This document shows, piece after piece, positions 44,651 to 53,265 of a stretch of 64,000 bases of DNA. The stretch covers positions 1 to 64,000 of the forward strand of contig CAUGJN010000001.1 of NCBI GenBank assembly GCA_959599635.1, in the 5' to 3' direction. The position numbers and the translations under genes are program-made. Numbering within the stretch: the stretch's first letter is position 1; the number at the start of each line of letters is the position of its first letter. The DNA comes from an uncultured Collinsella sp. (GTDB lineage: Bacteria; Actinomycetota; Coriobacteriia; Coriobacteriales; Coriobacteriaceae). Below the pieces are notes generated by a model, which was given only the letters and a program-made list of their open reading frames with translations, searched no databases and had not been told where the DNA came from.

Positions 44651-45856
44651 ATGACCGCAACTGCACCCGCTGCGCCCGCCAAGGTGTATTTCACCAACCT
44701 GCGCACGCACGGCCGCGAGAGCCAGCTCGACAAGCTCAAGCGCCTCATCCGTCGCGCCGGCATCGAGCAGATTGACTTCGAGAACAAGTTCGTCGCCATC
44801 AAGATCCACTTTGGCGAGCTGGGCAACCTGAGCTTTTTGCGCCCCAACTACGCCCGTGCCGTCGCGGACGTGGTGAAGGAGCTGGGCGGCAAGCCCTTCC
44901 TCACCGACTGCAACACGCTTTATGTGGGCAGCCGCAAAAACGCGCTCGAGCACATCGACACCGCCTACCAGAACGGCTTTACCCCGTACGCCACGGGCTG
45001 CCAGATCATCATCGCCGACGGCCTCAAGGGCACCGACGAGGCGCTCGTCCCGGTCGAGGGCGGCGAGTACGTGCGCGAGGCAAAGATCGGTCAGGCGCTC
45101 ATGGATGCCGACATCGTGATTAGCCTCACCCACTTTAAGGGCCATGAGCAGGCCGGTTTTGGCGGTGCCATGAAGAACCTGGGCATGGGAGGCGGCAGCC
45201 GTGCCGGCAAGATGGAGCAGCATGCCGCCGGCAAGCCAAGCGTCGATACCACCAACTGCGTAGGTTGCCGTGCCTGCGAGAAGATTTGCGCGCACAGCGC
45301 CATCACGTTTGACGGTACGCGTGAGCGCGAGCTTGCCAACGGCAGCACCCGCACGGTTCACGTGGCTACCATCGACCACGATCGCTGCGTGGGCTGCGGA
45401 CGCTGTATTGCGGCGTGCAACCAGGACTGCATCAAGCCCGACTATGATGCCGCGGCCGACGTACTCAACTACAAGATCGCCGAGTACACCAAGGCCATTG
45501 TTCAGGACCGTCCGAGCTTCCACATCTCGCTTGCCATGGACATCAGCCCCAACTGCGACTGCCACCCCGAAAACGACACGCCCATCGTCAACGACATCGG
45601 CATGTTCGCGAGCTTCGACCCGGTCGCCATCGACCAGGCCTGCGCCGACGCCGTCCTGGCGTCCGAGCCGCTGCCTAACACCGAGCTTACCGACAGCGCG
45701 GCCAAGATGGAGCATAATCACGAGCATCTGGAGGGCGAGCAGGCCAAGGATCCCTTCTGCATCACGCATCCCGACACCGACTGGCGCGCGTGCATCGCGC
45801 ATGCCGAGAAGATCGGCCTGGGCACGAGCAAGTACGAGCTCATCGAGGTCAAATAG
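44651..45856 (+). CDS. DUF362 domain protein with ferredoxin domain
   Basis: A 401-residue protein. Residues about 10-190 and 270-345 form the split DUF362 fold (VYFTNLRTHGRESQLDKL, LTHFKGHEQAGFGGAMKN). A 2[4Fe-4S] ferredoxin insert is at about 195-265 (CVGCRACEKICAHSAI, CVGCGRCIAACNQDC). Proteins of this kind occur in strict anaerobes, and their reaction is not established. GAGGGGATA precedes the ATG. Monocistronic, ended by a hairpin shared with the convergent hydrolase gene. Confidence 0.88.
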   Translation: MTATAPAAPAKVYFTNLRTHGRESQLDKLKRLIRRAGIEQIDFENKFVAIKIHFGELGNLSFLRPNYARAVADVVKELGGKPFLTDCNTLYVGSRKNALEHIDTAYQNGFTPYATGCQIIIADGLKGTDEALVPVEGGEYVREAKIGQALMDADIVISLTHFKGHEQAGFGGAMKNLGMGGGSRAGKMEQHAAGKPSVDTTNCVGCRACEKICAHSAITFDGTRERELANGSTRTVHVATIDHDRCVGCGRCIAACNQDCIKPDYDAAADVLNYKIAEYTKAIVQDRPSFHISLAMDISPNCDCHPENDTPIVNDIGMFASFDPVAIDQACADAVLASEPLPNTELTDSAAKMEHNHEHLEGEQAKDPFCITHPDTDWRACIAHAEKIGLGTSKYELIEVK

Positions 45857-45908
45857 CGCCTAGCTATTGGACATATCAAGCGCTTTTGTAGCGCAACGTT
45901 AGTAAAAA

Positions 45909-45943
45909 CCGCCCGTGAGCACAGCGCCCACGGGCGGCTTTTT
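45909..45943. terminator. Bidirectional intrinsic terminator
   Basis: CCGCCCGTG and CACGGGCGG form a 9-bp stem with A residues before and TTTTT after, so it can stop both the DUF362 transcript and the convergent hydrolase transcript. Confidence 0.85.
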
Positions 45944-45987
45944 GGAAGTGCTAGGGGCCAGATAGACCAGTAAACCGTACTATTTGC

Positions 45988-46944
45988 TTAAAAATTCTTG
46001 TCGAGGAAGTCGTCGACCGTGTTCCAGTAGAGCTCGGGGTCAACTTGCGCGCTCTTGGCGTGGGTGGCGCCGTGGATAGTGAGCTTCTGTTTAACCTTGC
46101 TGGCGCACGCGTCGTAGTTTTGGTCGAGCATGTCGTACGGCACAAAGGTGTCCTGGTCGCCGTGGATAAACAGCATGGGAACCGTCGCGTGTTCGAGTTG
46201 GTCCACACTGCTCGCCTTATGAAAGTCGTAGCCTGCGCGCACGTTGCACACTAAGTTTGCTACATCGAGCAAGGGAAAGCTGGGCAGGCCGAACACGTCC
46301 TTGAGCTGCAGGGAAAACTCGTCCCAAACGCTTGTATAGCCGCAGTCCTCGATAATGCATTTCACGTTTGCGGGCAGAGATTCCCCCGCTACATTCATGG
46401 CGGTCGCTGCACCCATCGACTCGCCAAAGACCAGGATGCGCGCCTTGGGATCGGCCGCAACGATCCGCCCGATCCACGCGACGACATCGAGTCGCTCGGG
46501 CCAGCCCATGCCGATGTAGTCACCGCCGGAACGCTCGTGGGCGCGGGCGGCAGGTGCGAGCACGTTCATGCCGCGGTCGTGGAATCGCTTGACGTATCGG
46601 GCCATACCGATGGGCTCATCGGTGTATCCGTGTAGGCAGATAGCGTAATTGTGCGTGCTCTCTGGGGCGACAAAATACCAAGCGGCAAGTTCGGTTCCGT
46701 CATCTGCGGTGAGGCTGCTGCTCTCGCGGTTCTCTTTAAACCATGCCCGCGCCTCGGTTCCCTCGGCATCCGGCTGCTCACTTTCCTTGCCGTCCTGCAT
46801 CATCTTCATGGTGTATGGAGCGCGGGGATTCAGCGCGAAGTCAAACAGAAAGTTGCCGGCAAATCCGAGCAGCGCAACGACAGCCACCAGTGCAACGATG
46901 CCGGCTATCTTGAGCCTTCGATGGGAATGTGCGTTTTGAGCCAT
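45988..46944 (-). CDS. Membrane-anchored alpha/beta hydrolase
   Basis: A 318-residue hydrolase with one N-terminal hydrophobic anchor (about 13-35). The serine elbow is GESMG (about residue 176), the acid probably D in HGDQDTFVP (about 265), and the base H in HGATHAKS (near 295). The fold and length match the YqkD/Bem46-like family with no known substrate. TAGGAGAATACC precedes the ATG. It is divergent from the HlyIII gene, and the 186-base gap between contains GTTGATGCGTCAAC, a palindrome that may be an operator. Confidence 0.85.
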   Translation of the reverse strand: MAQNAHSHRRLKIAGIVALVAVVALLGFAGNFLFDFALNPRAPYTMKMMQDGKESEQPDAEGTEARAWFKENRESSSLTADDGTELAAWYFVAPESTHNYAICLHGYTDEPIGMARYVKRFHDRGMNVLAPAARAHERSGGDYIGMGWPERLDVVAWIGRIVAADPKARILVFGESMGAATAMNVAGESLPANVKCIIEDCGYTSVWDEFSLQLKDVFGLPSFPLLDVANLVCNVRAGYDFHKASSVDQLEHATVPMLFIHGDQDTFVPYDMLDQNYDACASKVKQKLTIHGATHAKSAQVDPELYWNTVDDFLDKNF

Positions 46945-47130
46945 GCGGTATTCTCCTATAAGATGTTAATACATCAACATTTAATGCAAGCGCATTATGG
47001 ACGTTCGCCGTTGATGCGTCAACAGGCAAAGAATGGGTAAACAAAGGGTCACGTATGGTGCAAATTTCGCACGCACCCAGACGCTTTGATATAGTGTTGA
47101 GAACTCTTTACGTTGGAGGATGTAACCGGC

Positions 47131-47814
47131 ATGTCCGATTCGAGCGACAGTTCCAAGCCGCGACCCAAGGCCGCGGCCGTTCCGCACTACACGGTGGGCG
47201 AGGAGATTATGAACTCCGTCACCCATGGTGTCGGCTGCTTGCTGGGTATCGCGGGTCTGGTGCTCCTGATCGTATTCGCTGCACTGCGCGGCGGTGGCCC
47301 GGCCCACATGGCCGCGGCAATCGTCTACGGCGCCAGTATTATTCTCGAATACCTTGCCTCCACGCTCTACCATGCGATTCAGCCCGCGGGCGCTAAGCGC
47401 GTGTTCCGCATTATCGACCACAGCTGTATCTATCTGCTCATTGCCGGCAGCTATACGCCGTTTTGCCTCATTACGCTGGCAAACGACGGTGGTCCCGTGC
47501 TGTTTTTTGCCGTATGGGCCATCGCCATCGTCGGGATCGCCCTCGAGTGTTTTTTGCGCGAGCGCCAGCCGCATTGGGTAAGCGGCCTGGTCTATCTGCT
47601 GATGGGCTGGCTCGTCGTCTTTAAGCTGCCCGAGCTCGTGTCGCTGCTCAACCCCGTGGCACTTGCCCTGCTCGCTGTCGGCGGCGTGTGCTACACCGTG
47701 GGCGTGCCGTTCTACATCGCCAAAAACGTGCGTTACCTGCACAGTGTGTTTCACTTGTGGGTGCTCGCCGGCAGTATCTTCCAGTTCATGGCGGTGATCC
47801 TCTTCGTAATCTAG
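47131..47814 (+). CDS. HlyIII/YqfA family membrane protein
   Basis: A 227-residue protein with seven predicted helices and the family marks NSVTHGVGCLLG, YHA and the C-terminal H-x3-H (HSVFHLWVLAGS). Members belong to the PAQR superfamily with a metal site. The haemolysin name is historical; bacterial members have been linked to membrane-energy homeostasis. I chose ATG 47131 with GGAGG upstream; an in-frame TTG at 47113 is less likely. Confidence 0.88.
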   Translation: MSDSSDSSKPRPKAAAVPHYTVGEEIMNSVTHGVGCLLGIAGLVLLIVFAALRGGGPAHMAAAIVYGASIILEYLASTLYHAIQPAGAKRVFRIIDHSCIYLLIAGSYTPFCLITLANDGGPVLFFAVWAIAIVGIALECFLRERQPHWVSGLVYLLMGWLVVFKLPELVSLLNPVALALLAVGGVCYTVGVPFYIAKNVRYLHSVFHLWVLAGSIFQFMAVILFVI

Positions 47815-47928
47815 CGATCGCGTCTGTGCCCGCGGGCCCATCCGAGCGGCCGCCGGGCGCAACTGCCCTATCCGTCACCTACGCTTACTACCTAACGTCC
47901 CGAATCTTGGAGGTTCGAGAAACTCCCG

Positions 47929-49302
47929 ATGGACATAACCATCTCCCTTATCACCACCCTCGTTTTGACCCTCATCAACGGCTACTTCTCTATGTCCGAG
48001 ATGGCGCTCACCACGGCCAAGCGCGCCGTGCTGGAGCACGAGGCCGAGGAAGGCGACAAGCGCGCCGAGCGTGCCATTAAGCTGGCTGCCGACTCCGACC
48101 AACTGCTCGCCACCATCCAGGTCGCCATCACGCTCGTGGGCTTCGCCTCGTCTGCCGTCGCCTCGACGAGCCTGTCCGACCCGCTCGCCACGTGGCTCAT
48201 GAGCTTTGGCATCGCGCCGCTCTCCGCCATCGCGCGCGGCCTGGCGCCGGTCATCATCACCGTCGCCGTCGCCTTTGTGTCCATCGTGATCGGCGAGCTC
48301 GTGCCCAAGCGCATCGGCCTTGCTAACGCCGAGGGCGTATCCAAGCAGGTCGTGGGACCGCTCTCCGTATTCCAAAAGATCGCCCGCCCGCTCGTGTGGC
48401 TGACCGGTGCCTGCTCCGACGGCCTGGCCCGCATCCTGCGCATCAAGAGCGCCGACGACCGCCAGAACGTCTCGGAGGAAGAGATCAAGTACATGGTCTC
48501 GGAGCAGGACGACCTGCTCGACGAGGAAAAGCGCATGATCCACGAGATCTTCGACCTGGGCGACACCGTGGCTCGCGAGGTCATGGTGCCGCGCGTGGAC
48601 ACCACCATGTGCGAGGACGACGAGACGGTCGCCGACGTGCTGTCCACCATGCGCCAGACCGGCTTTAGCCGCATTCCCGTCTATCACGAGGACCCCGACA
48701 ACGTGGCGGGCATCGCGCATATCAAGGACCTGATTCAGCCCGCGCTCGACGGCAAGGGCGACCAGTCCATCGCCGGCTTTTTGCGCGACGCCACCTTTGT
48801 GCCCGACACCAAGGACATCCTGCCGCTGCTGTCCGAGATGCAGACTTCGCACGACCAGATCGTGGTGGTCGTGGACGAGTACGGCGGCACGGCCGGCATC
48901 ATCACCATCGAGGACATCGTCGAGGAGATCGTCGGCGAGATCGAGGACGAGTTCGACCCCGACAACAAGTACCTCACGCGCCTCTCGCGCCGCGAGTGGC
49001 TCGTCGATGGGCGTTTTTCGTGCGATGACGCGATTGAGCTTGGTTGGCCGCTCGAGGAAAGCGATGATTATGAGACCATCGCCGGCTGGATTTTGGAGCT
49101 TTGCGACTCGGTGCCCGACATCGGAGAGGTGTTTGAGGTTGCGGGGTACAAGTTTAAGGTGCAGTCGATGCGAGGCCAGCGCATCTCGCTCATTCGCGTG
49201 ATCGCTCCGGCCGAAACCGATAAGAAGGATTCCGAGTCTTCGGCAGAGAAGCCGGCGTCGTCGGGTGCGGGCTCTGCGGACCCGCACGATGGCGACGAGT
49301 AG
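47929..49302 (+). CDS. CNNM/CorC-type protein (DUF21 + CBS pair + CorC_HlyC)
   Basis: A 457-residue protein. The DUF21 membrane domain (1-190) begins MDITISLITTLVLTLINGYFS, and a CBS pair lies at about 205-335 with VMVPRVDTT and VVDEYGGTAGI at its end. The CorC_HlyC domain is at about 345-430, then an acidic Ser/Ala tail. CNNM-type proteins act in magnesium or cobalt handling. GGAGG lies rather far (15 bases) from the ATG, and GGAG … CTCC between them could fold. The next gene follows after 24 bases and may be co-transcribed. Confidence 0.88.
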   Translation: MDITISLITTLVLTLINGYFSMSEMALTTAKRAVLEHEAEEGDKRAERAIKLAADSDQLLATIQVAITLVGFASSAVASTSLSDPLATWLMSFGIAPLSAIARGLAPVIITVAVAFVSIVIGELVPKRIGLANAEGVSKQVVGPLSVFQKIARPLVWLTGACSDGLARILRIKSADDRQNVSEEEIKYMVSEQDDLLDEEKRMIHEIFDLGDTVAREVMVPRVDTTMCEDDETVADVLSTMRQTGFSRIPVYHEDPDNVAGIAHIKDLIQPALDGKGDQSIAGFLRDATFVPDTKDILPLLSEMQTSHDQIVVVVDEYGGTAGIITIEDIVEEIVGEIEDEFDPDNKYLTRLSRREWLVDGRFSCDDAIELGWPLEESDDYETIAGWILELCDSVPDIGEVFEVAGYKFKVQSMRGQRISLIRVIAPAETDKKDSESSAEKPASSGAGSADPHDGDE

Positions 49303-49326
49303 GGTAAGGAAGAGTAGGGGAGAGTT

Positions 49327-50160
49327 ATGGCAGGCCTGTTCAACATCCTTAAGGTCACCGTCAGCGAGGACAAGATCTGCGCGCATGTGCTGGTGAACCC
49401 CGGCATGCCGCTCATGACTTCGGAGGACATCGAGGCCACGGCGCGCGTGTACTACCTGGTGCCGGCGATTGCCAAGCATCTGTGCCTGGGCGATTCCGGC
49501 CGCGAGTTCCAGGACTGCATGGGCCAGACCGAGCTCTGCCATCTGCTGGAGCACGTGACGGTCGAGCTCATGAACGAGACCGGTCTTGCCGGTAGCATCT
49601 CGTGCGGCCGCACGCGCGTAAGCGAGCATGACGAGCGTGTCTTTGAGGTCGAGCTTTCGTGCCCCGACGACGCACTGGCCATCGGTGCGCTGTCGTCGGC
49701 CACCTTTATGATGGACTGGGCGTACCTGCACGCCAACCAGCCTGCCCCCGACGTGGAAGGTACGGTCGCGGGCCTGCGCAACCTGGTGCTGGGCATGCGC
49801 GCCGAGGCCGAGGGCAAGGATCCTCACGAGGCCGTCGCTGCTGCGAACGGCGAAGATGCTGCCGAGGACGAGGGCGCTGACGAGGGCGATGTGCCGGTCG
49901 ACGCCGAGCCCGTTGCCGATGCGACTGCCGAGCCCGTTCCCACCGAGCCCCAGGGCGTCCCCAACTTTGACGATGAGCCCCAGGTGGCGATTGATACCGA
50001 GGGCGCGGTTGCCGAGAGCCACGAGGCCTCCGCTGCCGTCTTTGGCGGTGCGGCGACGGTTCCGGCGGGACCTGCGCATGAGGGCGGCCTACCGCTCGTT
50101 GACGGCGCCGGCGAGGACCCGGCCGCCACGGTGGCCATGCCGGCTATGCCTCAGGAGTAG
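49327..50160 (+). CDS. Cyanophycin-synthetase N-domain-like protein
   Basis: A 277-residue protein. Residues 1-160 resemble the N-terminal domain of cyanophycin synthetase: the block HLLEHVTVELMNETGL followed by CGRTR matches that domain's HxxEHVxxELQ … GRTR pattern. No ATP-grasp or Mur ligase domain follows; instead residues 165-277 are an acidic, Ala/Glu/Pro-rich region that looks disordered. So it cannot make cyanophycin by itself. It may be a stand-alone binding or processing factor. GGGGAGAG precedes the ATG. This is my reading of a motif, without a profile search. Confidence 0.6.
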   Translation: MAGLFNILKVTVSEDKICAHVLVNPGMPLMTSEDIEATARVYYLVPAIAKHLCLGDSGREFQDCMGQTELCHLLEHVTVELMNETGLAGSISCGRTRVSEHDERVFEVELSCPDDALAIGALSSATFMMDWAYLHANQPAPDVEGTVAGLRNLVLGMRAEAEGKDPHEAVAAANGEDAAEDEGADEGDVPVDAEPVADATAEPVPTEPQGVPNFDDEPQVAIDTEGAVAESHEASAAVFGGAATVPAGPAHEGGLPLVDGAGEDPAATVAMPAMPQE

Positions 50161-50296
50161 GCCTACGCGTTTATCACCATCACGTACCTGCGCCTTTGCC
50201 ATACGCAGATGAGCGGAGCGGCAAGTGATGCGCTGCGGGTATAATGGACAGCATTCAAACGGTGGGCACCGACGTGCCCGCAGGAGAGGAATGATC

Positions 50297-50686
50297 ATGG
50301 GTAAGACTTTCAGCTTTGTCTCCGGCGCACTTTTTGGTGCCGCTGCCGGCGCTATTATCGGCGTTGCTCTGGCCCCGCGCTCGGGCGCCGAAACCCGCGC
50401 CATGGCTGCCGATATCGCCAACGACGCCTGGGACAATATGCGCGACACCTACGAGCACAGCGCCGAGGAGGCCCGTGCTGCGGTGAATGACTTTGGCCCG
50501 ATGGTCGACGCCAAGACCGACGACCTGCGCGCCAAGGTCGACCTGGCCCGCGAGCGCATGGACCAGCTGCGCGAGCAACTCAACGACGCCATTTCGGGCG
50601 GCAACGTGACGCCTGCCGCCGACGTCGTGGTCGAGAACGCCGTCGAGGCTGATGCCGAGGCTGCGGAGCCCTCGACCGAGGCATAA
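50297..50686 (+). CDS. YtxH-domain protein
   Basis: A 129-residue protein with an N-terminal hydrophobic segment FVSGALFGAAAGAIIGVALAP (about 6-26), the mark of the YtxH family, then a helical charged region and an Ala/Glu-rich tail. Family members in Firmicutes are general-stress proteins. ATG 50297 is spaced correctly from AGGAGAGG. Its stop overlaps the next start (TAATG). Confidence 0.8.
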   Translation: MGKTFSFVSGALFGAAAGAIIGVALAPRSGAETRAMAADIANDAWDNMRDTYEHSAEEARAAVNDFGPMVDAKTDDLRAKVDLARERMDQLREQLNDAISGGNVTPAADVVVENAVEADAEAAEPSTEA

Positions 50687-51438
50687 TGCGCGCCGGGGAT
50701 TTTGTCGGCGCCAAGATCTATCGCAAGCCTACCGAGGACAAGCGCACCAAAAAGGACGGCACGCCGCGCAGCCCTAAAAAGCTCGGAAAGATTCACTTTC
50801 CGGTCTTTACCCCGGGCGGTACGCGCGTGGTCGGCTTTATGGTCCGCCAGTCCGATATCGCGGGCATGATCGAGCGTCCCGATCGATTCGTAGCGCTCGA
50901 CGCCATTGGTGTCTACGAGGGCGCCATTGCGGTCGATGACGTTAAGGACACGTACGATGCCGCCGCCGCCAAGCGCCTCGACATCAACCTGGACGATTGC
51001 ATCATCTGGGTCGGTATGGACGTGCGCACGGAATCGGGCGACGTCGTGGGCTATTGCTCGGACGTCGAGTTCAAGCCGCGCTCGGGCATCGTGCAGGCAT
51101 TCTATGTGACCGCCGGTGCTGCTTCGAGTGTTTTGGTTGGTGACACGCAGGTGCCGCCGACGATGCTGCGCGGCTACGAGAACGGCGCGATGATTGTCTC
51201 GGACGAGGTCAAGGCGCTCGGGTATTCGGGCGGTGCGGCCGCCAAGGCCGCCGAGGCCAGCGTCGTGGTGGGCGACAAGGTCAAAAAGGGCGCCAAGGTG
51301 CTCGACGACAAGGGATCGGTCGCCGTGGACAAGGGCAGCCGCGCACTGGGCAAGCAGCTCGGCAAGACGCGCGGTATGTTCAAGGCCTTTAAGGACGAAT
51401 ACCAAAAGGCGAGCGGAGGCTCGTCAAAAGCTACATAA
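50686..51438 (+). CDS. PRC-barrel-like domain protein
   Basis: A 250-residue protein with a PRC-barrel-like region at about 5-110 and again in the middle (VRTESGDVVGYCSDVEF is the family's turn), then a basic, Ala/Lys-rich C-terminal part (about 190-250). No enzyme motif. Translationally coupled to the YtxH gene, so the two probably act together at the membrane. Family call is moderate. Confidence 0.65.
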   Translation: MRAGDFVGAKIYRKPTEDKRTKKDGTPRSPKKLGKIHFPVFTPGGTRVVGFMVRQSDIAGMIERPDRFVALDAIGVYEGAIAVDDVKDTYDAAAAKRLDINLDDCIIWVGMDVRTESGDVVGYCSDVEFKPRSGIVQAFYVTAGAASSVLVGDTQVPPTMLRGYENGAMIVSDEVKALGYSGGAAAKAAEASVVVGDKVKKGAKVLDDKGSVAVDKGSRALGKQLGKTRGMFKAFKDEYQKASGGSSKAT

Positions 51439-51462
51439 TAGCGACGTACCAAATGATGGGAG

Positions 51463-51492
51463 GCAAGCCGGAGACCTGTTGCTCCGGCTTGC
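51463..51492 (+). terminator. Hairpin after the PRC-barrel gene
   Basis: GCAAGCCGGAG and CTCCGGCTTGC form an 11-bp perfect stem with an 8-base loop. The T tract is poor (TGTGTTT), so termination may be partial. Confidence 0.6.
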
Positions 51493-51513
51493 TGTGTTTA
51501 TGGGGGAGGGCAC

Positions 51514-52920
51514 ATGCGCCAAAACGGATCCAACTTAAACGGGCGTTCGGGTACGCGTCCGACGGCGCGCCGCGACCTGGGGCAGCTGCCCAGCGGTCAG
51601 CGCCGCCGTCGCCGTAAGCCCGGCGCGATGTACCTCAACCATAGCCGCGGGTTTAGCGACCGCAGCGCGCGCATCGGCAACGGGCGCTCGCCGCGCCGAC
51701 CGTCCCGTCTGCCCTATGCGCTCATCGCCGTGGGTTGCGCACTCGTACTGTTTATCGCTGCCGTCGTGGGCTACGTCAACCGCAGCGTGGACGTGGAGCT
51801 CAACGGCGAGAAGACCGCGGTGCGCGTGGGCTCTACGCTGCAGAATCTCATCGACGACCAGGAGTTGACTGACACCTACGACGCAGGCGACCTGCTGGCC
51901 GTCGATGACAGCGTGCTCAAGCGCCATGGCGGCGAAAAGCTGTCGGTTAAGGTGGACGGCAAGCGCATAAAACAGGGCAAATGGGATAGCCGCGAACTTG
52001 AGGGCGGCGAGAAGGTGACGGTCAAGGATGGCCGTAACACCTACGAGAAGCACGAGGTTCAGGCTACGGTTATCGAGCCCAAGCTCAAGGTCGAGGGCAC
52101 GGGCGCTATCGAGTATGTGCAGACATGGGGTGTCCAGGGCCGCTCCGAGGTGTGGGTTGGTGAGCAGTCGGGCAAGACGCAGGACCGCGGCGAGGTTGTG
52201 CCCGCCGCCGATTGCGTCGTTGCGTGCGCCAGCGTGGCGCCCAAGGGCAACGAAAAGTACGTGGCGCTGACGTTTGACGAGGGTCCGAGCGGCGCCACCA
52301 AACAGATCTTGCAGGTGCTCAAGGAAAAGGGCGTTACCGCGACGTTCTTCCTTTCGGGCGATGCGGCCGAGGCCTCGCCTGCCACGGCCAAGGCGATTGT
52401 CGATGCCGGGTGCGAGATCGGATCCAACAGCTACAGCGACGATTCGCTCAAGGGTCAGGACCGTGAGGCGGTACGCGAGCAGATCACGAAAGGCACCGAT
52501 GCGATTAAGTCGGCGACCGGCGTGAAGACGATGCTGCTGCGTGCTCCCTACGCTGCCTTTGACGAGCAAAACTGGATTGATGCTATGGACCTGGTTTCCG
52601 CCGTGGTCTCGTGGAATATTGACTCGGGCGACTGGCTGCTCAACGGTGCCGACGAGCAGGTCTCGACGGTGCTCGATTCGGTGACGCCGGGCAATATTGT
52701 GTTGCTGACCGATAGGGACGAATGCGCCGAGCAGACGCTCGAGGCGCTGCCGCAGATCATCGACGGCCTTGTCGCCGACGGCTACAAGATCGTGACGCTC
52801 AGCGACCTGGTCAAGACGGACACATCGCTCAGCAAAAAGCTCACCTCGCTGACGAAGGTCACCATGCCCAAGGACGCCGTGTTCCCCCAACTTGCCGAGG
52901 ACGATGACACCACAGAGTAG
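51514..52920 (+). CDS. Membrane-anchored NodB-fold protein lacking catalytic residues
   Basis: A 468-residue protein: a basic cytoplasmic start, one helix (about 70-90), a DUF348-like beta region (93-200) and a polysaccharide-deacetylase fold (245-445). The fold's motif 1 is ALTFDEGPS instead of TFDDGP. Motif 2 is EIGSNSYSDDS, where the metal-binding histidines of H-x3-S/T-H should be. The late LLHD motif reads LLTD. Motif 3 RAPYAAF is kept. So three normally essential His are missing and the protein is probably a non-catalytic wall-binding or regulatory relative. GGGGGAGGG precedes the ATG. Confidence 0.8.
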   Translation: MRQNGSNLNGRSGTRPTARRDLGQLPSGQRRRRRKPGAMYLNHSRGFSDRSARIGNGRSPRRPSRLPYALIAVGCALVLFIAAVVGYVNRSVDVELNGEKTAVRVGSTLQNLIDDQELTDTYDAGDLLAVDDSVLKRHGGEKLSVKVDGKRIKQGKWDSRELEGGEKVTVKDGRNTYEKHEVQATVIEPKLKVEGTGAIEYVQTWGVQGRSEVWVGEQSGKTQDRGEVVPAADCVVACASVAPKGNEKYVALTFDEGPSGATKQILQVLKEKGVTATFFLSGDAAEASPATAKAIVDAGCEIGSNSYSDDSLKGQDREAVREQITKGTDAIKSATGVKTMLLRAPYAAFDEQNWIDAMDLVSAVVSWNIDSGDWLLNGADEQVSTVLDSVTPGNIVLLTDRDECAEQTLEALPQIIDGLVADGYKIVTLSDLVKTDTSLSKKLTSLTKVTMPKDAVFPQLAEDDDTTE

Positions 52921-53033
52921 TCATTGGGTAGTCGTTTAAGAACGTCCCCAAGGGCTATGTCACGGATACGTCAGCGTTTGGTATGCCTGCAATGTGCAGC
53001 GCATAAATTCGATGCCGCAGGGCGATGCTGATG

Positions 53034-53228
53034 CTATAGTTACTGCGGTTAATGAGGGTCAAGAGAAAGGTTACAGGTGAAATCCAAACCTCGACCATAC
53101 AGTCGATGACCCCATGCAGGTGCTTTTTGCGCATGCACGGGGTGTAAGCGTCGAGCGGCGTGCCGCCCGCGCATGCGTATACATATCCAGAAGCCCCCGG
53201 ACGCCGCACGCGCGGCCGCGTCCGGAGG
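53034..53228 (+). promoter_or_regulatory. Structured 5' leader of the magnesium-transport genes
   Basis: A TATAGT box at 53034-53039 could start a leader of about 190 bases. It contains a hairpin TCGA … TCGA near 53090, a 14-bp imperfect stem at 53111-53143 (CCCCATGCAGGTGC, TTTTT, GCGCATGCACGGGG) and a stem at 53197-53225 (CCGGACGC/GCGTCCGG) whose 3' arm covers the first bases of the GGAGG ribosome binding site. This suggests control of translation. I looked for the M-box consensus and did not find it. Confidence 0.5.
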
Positions 53229-53232
53229 AATA

Positions 53233-53265
53233 ATGATGGGGAGCACCATTGAATTATCTGAGTGA
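53233..53265 (+). CDS. Ten-codon leader peptide overlapping the MgtE-like start
   Basis: ATG ATG GGG AGC … GAG TGA encodes MMGSTIELSE. It follows the best ribosome binding site of the region (GGAGG, 4 bases upstream). Its TGA (53263-53265) lies inside the start region of the MgtE-like gene, one base before that gene's first ATG (53267). This arrangement fits translational coupling or an attenuation peptide. Confidence 0.45.
   Translation: MMGSTIELSE

Noticed and set aside
47113..47130. Earlier TTG start for the HlyIII gene
   Set aside because: It overlaps the ribosome binding site GGAGG that serves ATG 47131.
53034..53228. M-box (ykoK) magnesium riboswitch
   Set aside because: A CCATACAG word and a hairpin-rich leader are present, but the conserved opening and core of the M-box are not, so I report only an unassigned structured leader.
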